Origin: an uncultured Collinsella sp.
GTDB lineage: Bacteria > Actinomycetota > Coriobacteriia > Coriobacteriales > Coriobacteriaceae
Direction of reading: 5' to 3'
Assembly (NCBI GenBank): GCA_900765115.1
Contig: CAAFQK010000008.1
Location: 1-33,875 of the forward strand
DNA length: 33,875 bases
In this document: piece by piece, positions 7,505 through 16,871 of the stretch
Position numbering within the stretch: the first letter of the stretch is position 1
Layout of the letters: every line of letters starts with the position of its first letter
The notes under the pieces: model-generated
What the model was told of the DNA's origin: nothing
Seen by the model: the letters and a program-made list of their open reading frames with translations, nothing else
Database searches by the model: none
Made by a program: the position numbers and the translations under genes

Positions 7505-8935
7505 ATGGCTGACAATAAGAAGATCGCAGCCGATGTGCTCGAGGCGTTGGGTGGCAAAGACAACATCACCTTTGCAGCCCACTGCATGACGCGTCTGCGT
7601 TTTAACCTTAAGGATATGGAATTGCCTGACATTAACGCTGTTAAAAAAATTAACGGCGTCATCGGCGCTCAAATATCTGGCGGGCAGTTCCAGGTGATTA
7701 TTGGGCAAAACGTGCCTAAGGTGTATGACGAGCTCATCAAGATGAGCGGCTTGGCCAAGCAGGAGAGTATCGACGAGAACCTCGATGCAAGTGGAGTCAA
7801 AACACCGCTTACCCCGACAGCCGTTGGCAATGCGATTCTTAACTACCTCTCGGGCTCCATGGTTCCGATGATTCCATTGCTGCTCGCTTCGGGCATGTTC
7901 AAAACCGTTGCCGTCGTACTCGGGCCAACGATGCTCAATCTCATTGCGGATACGAGCGATCTATATGTCCTGCTCAATATGCTCTACAACGTGACGTTCT
8001 ACTTTATACCAGTCTTCTTGGGCTTTTCGGCCGCCAAGAACATTGGCGCCACGCCTATGTACGGTGCTTTTATGGGCGGTGTGCTTATCGAACCGACGTT
8101 TATGCAAATGGCAGCCGAGGGAAAAGCCTTTAGCGTTTACGGCATCCCCTGCGTGCCTGAAAACTATGCACAGACGGTCATTCCCGTCCTGCTCACAGTG
8201 GCCTTGATGTCCGTCTTCGAAAAGTTCCTGCGCAAGCATATGCCTGATTCGCTTACTACGGTGTTTACGCCGCTTTGCACGCTTGCTCTGACTGTCCCCT
8301 TTGCGCTTTGTCTGCTTGCCCCTCTTGGCTCTTTGTGCGGCAACGGTCTGGCTGCAATCTTTGGGTTCCTCGGCGCCGAGGGAGGCATCGCGGCGATTAT
8401 TGGTGGCGGCTTGCTTGCGGCAATTTGGTTGCCCATGGTCATTACGGGCATGCATGTCGCGGTCATTATGATTGCCATTGCAAACTTCATGTCGACGGGC
8501 TCTGACAGCTTTATTATGGTCGCTACTACGGTTTCGCTGTGGGCTGCCTATGGAGCGGAGATTGCGACATGGCTCAAACTCCGCAACAAGGAGGAAAAGA
8601 GCCAATGTGCCGGCTATCTTGTCGCCCAGCTCATTGGAGGCGTCGGCGAGCCGTTCATCTATGGCATGCTGTTCCGCTATCGTAAGCTGTTCGTTGCCTG
8701 CATGGCGGGTTCATTTGTCGCCGGTGCCGGGGCGATCGCTTTGCATGTGAATGCCTATCTTGCTGGTGCTGCTTCAAACGTGCTTAATATTATGACGTTT
8801 GTCGGCGGTGGCAACGAGAACCTGGTCTGTGCCGCTATCGCTTCGGCAGCTGGCTTTATCGTAAGCTTTGCCGTTGCCTGGTTCTTTGGCTTTAGCGAGG
8901 ATGAGCTGGAGAACGGTCCGATTTCCGAGCGCTAG
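7505..8935 (+). CDS. PTS transporter EIIBC, beta-glucoside (BglF/BglP) type
   Basis: 476 aa. It imports and phosphorylates a sugar, probably a beta-glucoside. EIIB domain about 1-85 with the phosphorylated Cys27 (AAHCMTRLRF); EIIC membrane domain about 105-470 with several TM segments and the GEPFIYG motif near residue 380 that contributes to sugar binding. No EIIA domain follows, so a separate EIIA must serve it. ATG 7505 has AAGGGAAG just upstream; earlier in-frame starts fall in the leader. It lies between a BglG-type antiterminator and a Nif3-like gene and probably shares a transcript with the latter. No phospho-beta-glucosidase is encoded nearby. Confidence 0.92.
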   Translation: MADNKKIAADVLEALGGKDNITFAAHCMTRLRFNLKDMELPDINAVKKINGVIGAQISGGQFQVIIGQNVPKVYDELIKMSGLAKQESIDENLDASGVKTPLTPTAVGNAILNYLSGSMVPMIPLLLASGMFKTVAVVLGPTMLNLIADTSDLYVLLNMLYNVTFYFIPVFLGFSAAKNIGATPMYGAFMGGVLIEPTFMQMAAEGKAFSVYGIPCVPENYAQTVIPVLLTVALMSVFEKFLRKHMPDSLTTVFTPLCTLALTVPFALCLLAPLGSLCGNGLAAIFGFLGAEGGIAAIIGGGLLAAIWLPMVITGMHVAVIMIAIANFMSTGSDSFIMVATTVSLWAAYGAEIATWLKLRNKEEKSQCAGYLVAQLIGGVGEPFIYGMLFRYRKLFVACMAGSFVAGAGAIALHVNAYLAGAASNVLNIMTFVGGGNENLVCAAIASAAGFIVSFAVAWFFGFSEDELENGPISER

Positions 8936-8948
8936 AAAAGCGGTCGCA

Positions 8949-9020
8949 TATAGGTGGTTCAGCTCAAAAAATGCCGCCTATAGATGATTCCGCAGGGCGG
9001 TATGTTTGCTGCCGCCCTGC
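8949..9020 (+). other. Two consecutive hairpins between EIIBC and Nif3-like genes
   Basis: Hairpin 1: TATAGGTGG (8949-8957) with CCGCCTATA (8974-8982), one G-U pair. Hairpin 2: GCAGGGCGGTA (8992-9002) with TGCCGCCCTGC (9010-9020), 7-nt loop, stem of 11. Neither has a T-run. Hairpin 2 overlaps upstream in-frame ATGs of the next gene, which supports the later start at 9047. They may protect or attenuate the transcript between the two genes. Confidence 0.55.
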
Positions 9021-9046
9021 ATATTATGTCGAAGGGGTTGTTACAT

Positions 9047-9901
9047 ATGCTTATCAGTGAGGCTATTCAAGCTATCCAGGACTATTGCGGCGGCATCGAT
9101 GCTTTTACCGGTAAGCCCATCGAGCTTGCGACGACGCGCGATCGGGTGCTTTACGGCAACGTCGATCAGCAATGTACCGGAATCGTTACATGCATTTGGG
9201 CTACGGCGGAGGTAATTAGCCGTGCCAAGGAGCTTGGCGCCAACCTGATTGTTCCGCACGAGGCGCTGTTCTGGAACCACGGAGACAGCCGTGAAGTGGT
9301 CGCGGGGAACGAGACCTTTGAGGCAAAGTGCGCCTTGCTTGACGATTGGGGTGGAGCGGTTTGGCGTTGCCATGACTATATCCACTCGGGCGTTCCGCTC
9401 GCCTCGGACGGTTCAATGGTCGACGGCATCTTTTACGGATTTGCGGCCAAGATGGACTGGCTTGGCTCCGCGGTAGACAAGTCATTCATGAGGTACCGCA
9501 TTGAGCCAACGCCGGCCCGCGATCTTGCGCAGGCGCTCGTACACAAGCTTGGATTAAATGGAACGCGCTTGATCGGCGACGGTGACGCGCTCGTTCGCAA
9601 TGTCGAGATTCCCATGCACATTATGGGACGAGATAACGACGAGATTGCCCATATCGACTCTGATGACATCGATTGCATTTTGGCCATGGAGTTTATCGAC
9701 TTTACGGTGAGTGAGTACATCCGCGACGCCGCAATGCTCGGTCAGGGGAAATGCGCCATCCATATGGGTCACTTTAACGGCGAAGAGCCGGGTATGGAGT
9801 GCATGGCGGCATGGTTGCCCGCTGCGCTTGGGGCTGCCGGCGGTGAGTTGCCGGTCACTTTTGTGCCCATGGGAGACACGTATCAATACGTGCTGGCATA
9901 A
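9047..9901 (+). CDS. Nif3-like dinuclear metal-centre protein
   Basis: 284 aa, Nif3/YbgI family (PF01784). Conserved pieces: IVPHEALFW (about 69-76), where the usual His-His pair reads His71-Glu72; WRCHDYIHSG, matching the second metal-site segment; and IHMGHFNGEEPGME near the C-terminus, which carries the late His and Glu ligands. Family members form hexameric rings with two metals per subunit; their reaction is not firmly established. ATG 9047 has AAGGGG nine bases upstream; ATGs at 8984 and 9026 lie in or beside a strong hairpin and lack such a site. It follows the EIIBC gene in the same direction, so it may act on the imported phospho-sugar, but this is only inferred from context. Confidence 0.85.
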   Translation: MLISEAIQAIQDYCGGIDAFTGKPIELATTRDRVLYGNVDQQCTGIVTCIWATAEVISRAKELGANLIVPHEALFWNHGDSREVVAGNETFEAKCALLDDWGGAVWRCHDYIHSGVPLASDGSMVDGIFYGFAAKMDWLGSAVDKSFMRYRIEPTPARDLAQALVHKLGLNGTRLIGDGDALVRNVEIPMHIMGRDNDEIAHIDSDDIDCILAMEFIDFTVSEYIRDAAMLGQGKCAIHMGHFNGEEPGMECMAAWLPAALGAAGGELPVTFVPMGDTYQYVLA

Positions 9902-9905
9902 ATAG

Positions 9906-9944
9906 AACAGGGCCGCGACGTTTTATAGTGCCGTGGCCCTGTTT
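9906..9944 (+). terminator. Terminator after Nif3-like gene
   Basis: Stem AACAGGGCC (9906-9914) with GGCCCTGTT (9935-9943), a 20-nt loop that can pair further (CG/CG), followed only by a short T stretch. It starts four bases after the stop codon. Confidence 0.7.
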
Positions 9945-9946
9945 GC

Positions 9947-9973
9947 GTTTCCCCAGATAAAACCTGCCAAAAT
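9947..9973. repeat. Type 1 hairpin repeat, copy B, left part (split by IS256 element)
   Basis: The sequence from GTTTCCCC to GCCAAAAT equals the first half of the type 1 element, in the same orientation as copy A. The last eight bases GCCAAAAT (9966-9973) are the target-site copy. The element resumes at 11458. Confidence 0.88.
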
Positions 9974-11457
9974 GGTAGTGTCGAGAAAGTTGGTGTAGCG
10001 CCCGATCCGAAGTGAGTCGGCCCGGCGTACTGGAATCTGGAATACGGTTGATATCCTATGCCGCCTCGACCCTGTCCGCAAGCTCGAGGCCGGACTCGAG
10101 CATCTTCCTGGCCTCCGCCTCGAGCCGCGCCCACTCGACGGGACCGTCGATTCCCCGAGTGCGACCGTCATCGTAGAGCTCGTTCATCCTCACCTCCGAG
10201 AAGTACCTGGACTCCTGCCATATCTCGTCCTGCTCGCACATGACCGCGCCCGCGAGCCGCACCAGCGAGCCCGTGGAGGGGAACACCTGCACGACGCGCG
10301 ACCTGCGCTTTATCTCCCGGTTGGTCCTCTCCTGCACGTTGTTGGTGCGCAGGCGCTTCCAGTGGGTCGGCGGGAAGTCGAGGTAGGCCAGCGCGTCGGG
10401 CTCGGCCTCCTCCAGCACCGCCGCCGCCCTGGGGCAGCACCCCTCCAGCATGTCGCACGCCGCGTGGTACATGGCCGTCACGGTGGCGGCGTCGCGCCCG
10501 CGGAACACCTGCGACACGATCCTGCCCACGCGGCGCCTGAGCTGCCAGGAGCCGGCCTCGCGCATGCAGTCGCGCATGAGGTGGACCGCGCAGCGCTGCC
10601 ACGCGGCGCCCTGGAAGACCTCGCCGAGCGCCCGGACGAGCCCCGGGTGGGCGTCCGAGACGACGAGTCGCACGCCCGCCGCCCCGCGCGAGCGGATAGC
10701 CCGCAGGAAGGCGAGCCACGAGTCGTAGGACTCGGTGTCAACCACGTCGACGCCCAGGACGCGCCTCCAGCCGCCCGCATCGCAGCCGATGGCGGTGACC
10801 ACGGCGGTGGAGGCGACGCGCCCCTCGCGGCGGCACTTGACGTAGGTCGCGTCGAGCCAGACGTAGGGCACCGGCGAGCCGCCGAGCGGCCTTCCGCATA
10901 GGTCCTCGATATCTGCGTCCAAGCTCGAGGCGATGGCGCTCACCTGGTCCTTCGAGAGCCTGGAGACGCCCATCTTCTCGGCCACCCTCTGCACCTTGCG
11001 GGTGCTCGTGCCCGTGGCGTACATCTCGGCCACGGCGGCCACGAGGGCGCGGTCGACGCGCTGGTAGCGCTCGAGCACGTCCTCAGGGAAGAAGCTGCCG
11101 GAGCGCAGCTTGGGGATGCGCAGCGTCAGCGTGCCGACGCAGGTGGCGAGCGACCTCTCGCGGTAGCCGTTTCGGCTGTTCGCCCCGCCGCCGCACAGCT
11201 GGTCGGCCTCGGCGTCCATCACGGCGTTCACGACCTGCTCGGCTAGCCTGCGGAGCAGCTCCTGCATGTCGATGGCGCCGTCGTCGAAACGGGGCATGGC
11301 GAGCATGTCCGGCGTCGGGTCTGATAAGATTTCCATAGCGGTCTTCGTCCTTTCCTAGAACCTGTTGTTGTGGTGATTTCAGATTCTAGGACGAAGGCCG
11401 TTCTTCGTTAAACGGGCGCTAGGGCGTCACCCTTACACCAACATTTTCGACGCGATC
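9974..11457 (-). mobile_element. Complete IS256-family insertion sequence, 1484 bp
   Basis: The ends are imperfect terminal inverted repeats of about 24 bp (19 of 24 identical), both sharing the inner string GTTGGTGTA: left GGTAGTGTCGAGAAAG..., right, read inward, GATCGCGTCGAAAATG.... The flanks GCCAAAAT (9966-9973 and 11458-11465) are an 8-bp direct duplication, as expected for IS256. One transposase gene on the minus strand fills it. The intact ends, intact gene and perfect duplication indicate a fairly recent insertion. The strand given is that of the transposase. Confidence 0.95.
10056..11336 (-). CDS. IS256-family transposase
   Basis: 426 aa, mutator-type DDE transposase. Catalytic triad candidates: Asp162 in VWLDATYVK, Asp228 in LVVSDAHPGL and Glu336 in TNNVQERTNREIKRR. 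Between the second Asp and the Glu lies the usual CAVHLMRD segment (about 249-256). Length is normal and there is no frameshift, so it is likely active. ATG at 11336; the purine-rich AAAGGA lies somewhat far upstream, so translation may be weak. An inverted repeat (11343-11351 CTTCGTCCT and 11388-11396 AGGACGAAG) covers the leader. GC content looks higher than in most neighbours. Confidence 0.95.
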   Translation of the reverse strand: MEILSDPTPDMLAMPRFDDGAIDMQELLRRLAEQVVNAVMDAEADQLCGGGANSRNGYRERSLATCVGTLTLRIPKLRSGSFFPEDVLERYQRVDRALVAAVAEMYATGTSTRKVQRVAEKMGVSRLSKDQVSAIASSLDADIEDLCGRPLGGSPVPYVWLDATYVKCRREGRVASTAVVTAIGCDAGGWRRVLGVDVVDTESYDSWLAFLRAIRSRGAAGVRLVVSDAHPGLVRALGEVFQGAAWQRCAVHLMRDCMREAGSWQLRRRVGRIVSQVFRGRDAATVTAMYHAACDMLEGCCPRAAAVLEEAEPDALAYLDFPPTHWKRLRTNNVQERTNREIKRRSRVVQVFPSTGSLVRLAGAVMCEQDEIWQESRYFSEVRMNELYDDGRTRGIDGPVEWARLEAEARKMLESGLELADRVEAA

Positions 11458-11487
11458 GCCAAAATAAACCTGTCCCTTTTGGCAGGT
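11458..11487. repeat. Type 1 hairpin repeat, copy B, right part
   Basis: It begins with the second copy of the target GCCAAAAT and continues with AAACCTGTCCC and TTTTGGCAGGT (11477-11487). Joined to 9947-9965, it rebuilds a type 1 hairpin with a perfect stem (ACCTGCCAAAA / TTTTGGCAGGT). The rest of the gap to 11663 holds hairpins described separately. Confidence 0.88.
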
Positions 11488-11560
11488 CAGTTAACGCAGT
11501 CCAGGTTGAGCATATGCGAGCGAGCGGGCTCCGGGTGCGGTAAGGTGACGTGAAACAAGC

Positions 11561-11663
11561 GGGCGCTGACCTTTTGGTCGCGCCCGTGAAGTTAAACGTC
11601 AGATTGCCGTGCCCGGGGCCTGCGCAGCGCCGAGCAGTTGCGCCGTTTGTAAAACGGCGCAAC
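11561..11663 (-). terminator. Hairpins downstream of larE-like gene
   Basis: Immediately after the stop (minus strand), GTTGCGCCGTTT (11637-11648) and AAACGGCGCAAC (11652-11663) form a perfect 12-bp stem with a 3-nt loop, but no T-run follows. Further on, GGGCGC/TGACC (11561-11571) pairs with GGTC/CGCCC (11576-11585) around a TTTT loop. One or both may end the transcript. Confidence 0.5.
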
Positions 11664-12542
11664 CTACAAGTTCATGTTGCCGTGGATGTAGGGGGTGACC
11701 TCGGGGGAGATGTGGCCGCAGCCTAGGTCGCGCAGGGCCGATTCGATAGCGGCGGGCAACGGGGCCTTGCCCTCGTCGTCGAGGGTGCTACTGCCGAGGG
11801 CGGCGATCTTGGCGACATCTGCGGGGGCGGCTTCGATATGCATGCAGCCGCCGACCAAGCGCGCGCGAACCTGCGCCAGACCAAGATCGTGCAGGTAATC
11901 CTCGCAGGCGCGGATTAAATCGACCTTCTCGCGCGTAAGCTCCTCGCCCGTGGGGACGCGCGTGGCAAGACAGGCTCCCGCCGGCAGGTTCCAGACGGGA
12001 TAGGCCCATGCGCGCAGCAACTCGCGCTCGTCGTCCTTGGTAAAGCCGACCTCCATAAGCGGCGAGCGCACGCCGAGCTCTTCTGCCGCACGCATGCCGG
12101 GGCGGTAGTCACCGCGATCGCTTGCATTGCTGCCATCGATGACGGTGGGAAAGCCGAGCGACTTGGCGTGGTTCACGATGGCGGTAAAGCCGGCGTGCTT
12201 GCAGTGGTAGCAGCGATTGGCGTCGTTGCAGGCTACTTGGGGGAGCTGCAGCTGATCGACCGAAAGATTGAGCACGGGGAGCTTAAAATGCGGACCCTCA
12301 TCGGTTTGTCCGTCAACGGACCGCTCAAACGAAGCCTGCTCGGGTGTGCCGATGAGCGGCGTGGTGAGATGGACGAGGAGGGTATTGGTAGGCATGATGC
12401 GGGCGCATACGGCGGCCAAAAAGCTGCTGTCAACGCCGCCGGAAAACCCGATAGCCACGCGCCCGTATGCCAAAAGCAGCTGTTCGAGCGCCGATAGCTT
12501 GTCTTGAAGCTCCTCTGCGGGTGCCGTGGTGTCTAAAATCAT
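11664..12542 (-). CDS. larE: LarE-like ATP-dependent sulfur transferase (PP-loop)
   Basis: 292 aa. The ATP-pyrophosphatase loop is FSGGVDSS (33-40). RCYHCK (110-115) and DGSNASDRGDYRPGM (136-150) are typical LarE segments, and Cys191 in PAGACLATR sits where the sacrificial cysteine of Lactobacillus LarE is found. LarE donates sulfur from its own cysteine to build the nickel-pincer cofactor of lactate racemase; some homologues use a cluster instead. Partners LarB, LarC and LarA are not in this window, so substrate use here is inferred from the family. ATG 12542 has AAGGAT upstream. Divergent from the HAD gene. Confidence 0.82.
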   Translation of the reverse strand: MILDTTAPAEELQDKLSALEQLLLAYGRVAIGFSGGVDSSFLAAVCARIMPTNTLLVHLTTPLIGTPEQASFERSVDGQTDEGPHFKLPVLNLSVDQLQLPQVACNDANRCYHCKHAGFTAIVNHAKSLGFPTVIDGSNASDRGDYRPGMRAAEELGVRSPLMEVGFTKDDERELLRAWAYPVWNLPAGACLATRVPTGEELTREKVDLIRACEDYLHDLGLAQVRARLVGGCMHIEAAPADVAKIAALGSSTLDDEGKAPLPAAIESALRDLGCGHISPEVTPYIHGNMNL

Positions 12543-12638
12543 GAAACGATCCTTATCGTTGAGTACTCGATCGAAAACTATAATCCTAATGCGTTACTTG
12601 CCATAAGACTTCTATCTATGTAACGAAAGTGCAATATG

Positions 12639-12655
12639 GTATATACGTTATATAC
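12639..12655. promoter_or_regulatory. Palindrome upstream of HAD gene, candidate operator
   Basis: GTATAT (12639-12644) and ATATAC (12650-12655) form an inverted repeat with a 5-bp spacer, about 60 bp before the HAD start in the 173-bp divergent region. It is AT-rich against its surroundings and may also contribute a -10 box. A second 6-bp pair, CGTTAC and GTAACG, lies at 12591-12596 and 12620-12625. Confidence 0.35.
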
Positions 12656-12715
12656 AAGTTGCCAAATGCGGTAGAGTTGCGGCAATGCGACAGCGAGAGT
12701 CGATGGGGGACCGAT

Positions 12716-13366
12716 ATGATCAAGGCTGTTATTTTTGACATGGACGGAACACTGGTCGATACCGAGCGTCTGGGCATCAAGGCATGGAAAGCGCCCGCTG
12801 CTGAGCTGGGCGTCGCGATTGATGACACGCTGATTCATCAGTTTATCGGTCGCACGCTGCCCGATGTCATGGACATCCTTGAGGCACATTGCGGCAGTAG
12901 GGAAACCGCTGAGGCGATCTATGCCCGCCACAAGGAGATTCGCGACGAGATGGTCAAGACCGATCTGGAGCTTAAGGCCGGCGCTGCCGAGTGCATAGAC
13001 GAGCTGCTGGCTGCGGACTATCACGTAGGCCTTGCGACGTCGTCGCGCCTCGTTACGGCCGAGCGCAACCTTAAGATGGTTGGCCTCTTTGACAAGTTTG
13101 AAACGGTGACCTGCGGCGAGGACGTCGTGCACGGCAAGCCCGACCCCGAGATGTATCTGCTTGCCTGCGAGCGCGCGGGCTTTGCTCCCGAGGAATGTGC
13201 CGTGGTCGAGGATTCGCGCAACGGCTGCGTCTCGGGCATTACGGCTGGCTGCCACGTCTTTGCCGTCCCCGATATCGTGCCGCTGCCGCAGGACGTCGTG
13301 GACGGCTGCGAGGCCGTGCTCGATACGTTGTTCGATCTGACGGCGGCGGTCAAGGCCGTGCTCTAG
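12716..13366 (+). CDS. HAD-superfamily hydrolase (beta-phosphoglucomutase/phosphatase-like)
   Basis: 216 aa. HAD motif I is FDMDGTLVD (7-15; the nucleophile and acid Asp pair is DxD), motif II is ATSS in the middle, motif III is the Lys in HGKPDPEMY, and motif IV is VVEDSRNG. A helical cap lies between motifs I and II, subfamily I. Such proteins dephosphorylate sugar phosphates or similar small molecules, or isomerise them; the exact substrate cannot be told. ATG 12716 is preceded by GGGGGA; the longer frame to 12629 has no ribosome site. It shares a terminator with the convergent LacI-type gene. Confidence 0.85.
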   Translation: MIKAVIFDMDGTLVDTERLGIKAWKAPAAELGVAIDDTLIHQFIGRTLPDVMDILEAHCGSRETAEAIYARHKEIRDEMVKTDLELKAGAAECIDELLAADYHVGLATSSRLVTAERNLKMVGLFDKFETVTCGEDVVHGKPDPEMYLLACERAGFAPEECAVVEDSRNGCVSGITAGCHVFAVPDIVPLPQDVVDGCEAVLDTLFDLTAAVKAVL

Positions 13367-13409
13367 ACAATTGCGGTGTTGAAACGAGCAGTTACCCACG
13401 TTTGCGCTT

Positions 13410-13448
13410 AAGCAAAGGGGGCCGGGCAATGGTCGGCCCCTTTTTGCT
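13410..13448. terminator. Bidirectional terminator between HAD and LacI-type genes
   Basis: AAGCAAAGGGGGCCG (13410-13424 region) pairs with CGGCCCCTTTTTGCTT (13434-13449) around a short loop. The stem includes an A-run on one side and T-run on the other, so it works for both convergent genes. Confidence 0.88.
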
Positions 13449-13479
13449 TAACCGGCGACTTGGCATACTTGCGCGCGTG

Positions 13480-14592
13480 CTATAGATACGCGCCCAGGTT
13501 GATGGCGGTGGCTTCGGCGTGGTTGCTTGCCTGGGTGCTGGCGCGTTCCAGCAGGAACGGCCGCACGAGTTCTTGGCGGTTGATGTCCTCGATGGCTGTG
13601 ACCGCGGTGACGGTGCGCGCTGCAGAGCCGATGCGGACGTGCTTGGTCTTTGCCGGCGCCTTGTTCTCGATTTGCTCCATGAGCAATTGAACACCCTTGC
13701 GGCCAATTTCGTAGCCCGGCGGCGCCACGGTGGTAAGGGGGACCGACCCGCTCCAGGCAAGTGGATTGCCGTCGCAGCCGGCCACGCGGACCTGCTCGGG
13801 GACGGAGATGCCTTTGTCTATCAGCGCCGAGATAACGCCCGACGCCAGTACGTCGGTCAGGCCGATGACAAAATCGGGGCGCTCGTCGCCGGAGCGCTCG
13901 GCAATCTGGGCGCCGATGCTGTAGCCGTCGGCAGCGGTATTCCATTCGCCGGCGTCGATGACTTCGATCTTGATATCGGGGTGCAGGGCAAGGGCCTTGT
14001 GGATGCCAAGTACGCGCAGGGTGAGCTGCATAAATGCCGCTCTGCCCACAACGGTGATATGGCGTGCGCCACGGGCAACGGCGAGCTCGGCGATAATGCG
14101 CCCCTGCGCCTCGTTGTCGGCGGCCACGTAGTAACCGGGTTCGGAACAGTGGATGTCCAGATGGACGATCGGCACGGGCATCTTGGTCATAGCGGGGTGC
14201 CAGTCGGGGGACGCCATGGGCTGAACCATGACGCCGGACATCTGCGTGCCCATAAAGTAGCGCAGGTAATGGTCCTGGAGAATGCCGTCGTTATCGGCGT
14301 TGGCGATGAGCAGGTCGTAACCGTGCTTGCGGGCCTCGTTATGGGCGCCGCTGGCAATTTGGAGCGAGAAGCCGTGATCGAGACGGGGGAGGACCAGGCC
14401 AAAGGACTTGGTGGTGCCGCCTGCGAGCTGACGGGCACTTTGGTTGGGCAGGTAGCCAAGGCGATTGATGGTCTCGTTGATGAGCTTGAGGGTCTCGGGG
14501 CGCAGCTTTTCGGGATGGTTGAGCGCGTTGGAAACCGTGCCCAACGAAACCCCGGCCTCGCGCGCGACGTCGCTGATTTTTACCTTTGCCAT
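13480..14592 (-). CDS. LacI-family transcriptional regulator
   Basis: 370 aa. The helix-turn-helix is at 1-58 (ISDVAREAGVSLGTVSNALN) with the hinge helix SARQLAGG; a periplasmic-binding-like sensor domain (about 62-340) follows, with GCDGNPLAWSG and TTVAPPGYEIGRKG as in sugar-responsive members. The C-terminal extension after residue 335 is slightly longer than usual. ATG 14592 has AAAGGGG at good spacing; an upstream in-frame start at 14637 has none. No sugar-use operon lies beside it; its nearest neighbour is the HAD gene, which it might control, but this is not shown by the sequence. Confidence 0.9.
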   Translation of the reverse strand: MAKVKISDVAREAGVSLGTVSNALNHPEKLRPETLKLINETINRLGYLPNQSARQLAGGTTKSFGLVLPRLDHGFSLQIASGAHNEARKHGYDLLIANADNDGILQDHYLRYFMGTQMSGVMVQPMASPDWHPAMTKMPVPIVHLDIHCSEPGYYVAADNEAQGRIIAELAVARGARHITVVGRAAFMQLTLRVLGIHKALALHPDIKIEVIDAGEWNTAADGYSIGAQIAERSGDERPDFVIGLTDVLASGVISALIDKGISVPEQVRVAGCDGNPLAWSGSVPLTTVAPPGYEIGRKGVQLLMEQIENKAPAKTKHVRIGSAARTVTAVTAIEDINRQELVRPFLLERASTQASNHAEATAINLGAYL

Positions 14593-14640
14593 AGCGGCCC
14601 CTTTGATGCGTTTCAAGTACAAGCCAGATTGTAGCATCCC

Positions 14641-14692
14641 AAACCTACCAAAAAGGGACAGGTTTATTTTGGCAGGTTTTATCTGGGGAAAC
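14641..14692. repeat. Type 1 hairpin repeat, copy C (inverted relative to copy A)
   Basis: Arms AAACCTACCAAAA (14641-14653) and TTTTGGCAGGTTT (14667-14679), one mismatch, loop with AGGGACAGG, then the tail ATCTGGGGAAAC. It is the reverse complement of copy A with about one difference over the 51 shared bases. It is immediately followed by a type 2 element. Confidence 0.88.
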
Positions 14693-14705
14693 GCTGTTGC
14701 CAGCT

Positions 14706-14746
14706 CAAACCACCACGAAGGGGACAGGTGCTTTTGTGGTGGTTTG
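14706..14746. repeat. Type 2 hairpin repeat, copy A, upstream of glmS
   Basis: Arms CAAACCACCACGAAGG (14706-14721) and CTTTTGTGGTGGTTTG (14731-14746) with G-U pairs, loop GGACAGGTG. The stem sequence differs from type 1, but the loop keeps the GGGGACAGG motif. Reverse complement of the copy at 16826-16864, on the other side of glmS. Confidence 0.85.
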
Positions 14747-14771
14747 GACCGGCTGGACGTGTGTGCATCGG

Positions 14772-14795
14772 GTGGTATCTAAGTTGAGATACCAC
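14772..14795 (+). promoter_or_regulatory. Perfect palindrome in the glmS promoter region
   Basis: GTGGTATCT (14772-14780) and AGATACCAC (14787-14795) form a 9-bp perfect inverted repeat with a 6-bp spacer. A TACAAT box (14826-14831) and a TTGCGT/TTATAC pair (14817-14846) follow, so the palindrome probably lies at or just upstream of the promoter. It is more like an operator than a terminator (no T-run). I see no glmS ribozyme core. Confidence 0.5.
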
Positions 14796-14905
14796 TTCTG
14801 GTATATCAGCTTGCGCTTGCGTGAGTACAATACTCGAACGTTATACGTCTCAGCGCCCCCTGTGCGTGGACGTCTTGCAGTCACGCGAACGAAGGGATTT
14901 ATCCT

Positions 14906-16753
<1,848 letters not shown>

Positions 16754-16776
16754 TTGGTTCCGCCGTTCTAACGACC

Positions 16777-16817
16777 AAGGCCCGGCTCCGCGTCATCAGA
16801 CAGAGTCGGGCCTTTTT
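16777..16817 (+). terminator. Terminator after glmS
   Basis: AAGGCCCGGCTC (16777-16788) pairs with GAGTCGGGCCTT (16803-16814), one G-U pair, followed by TTT. Starts 23 bp after the stop. Confidence 0.85.
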
Positions 16818-16825
16818 GTACGGAG

Positions 16826-16864
16826 AAACCACCACAAAGGTGCCTGTCCCCTTTGTGGTGGTTT
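16826..16864. repeat. Type 2 hairpin repeat, copy B, downstream of glmS
   Basis: Perfect 15-bp stem: AAACCACCACAAAGG (16826-16840) and CCTTTGTGGTGGTTT (16850-16864), loop TGCCTGTCC. It is followed by TTTTGGCAGGTT, which is one arm of the type 1 element and overlaps the stop codon of the GntR gene. The hairpin may also end that gene's transcript. Confidence 0.88.
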
Positions 16865-16871
16865 TGGCAGG

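Noticed and set aside
14747..14905. glmS ribozyme
   Set aside because: No ribozyme core or catalytic double pseudoknot is recognisable; only a simple palindrome and promoter-like boxes are present.
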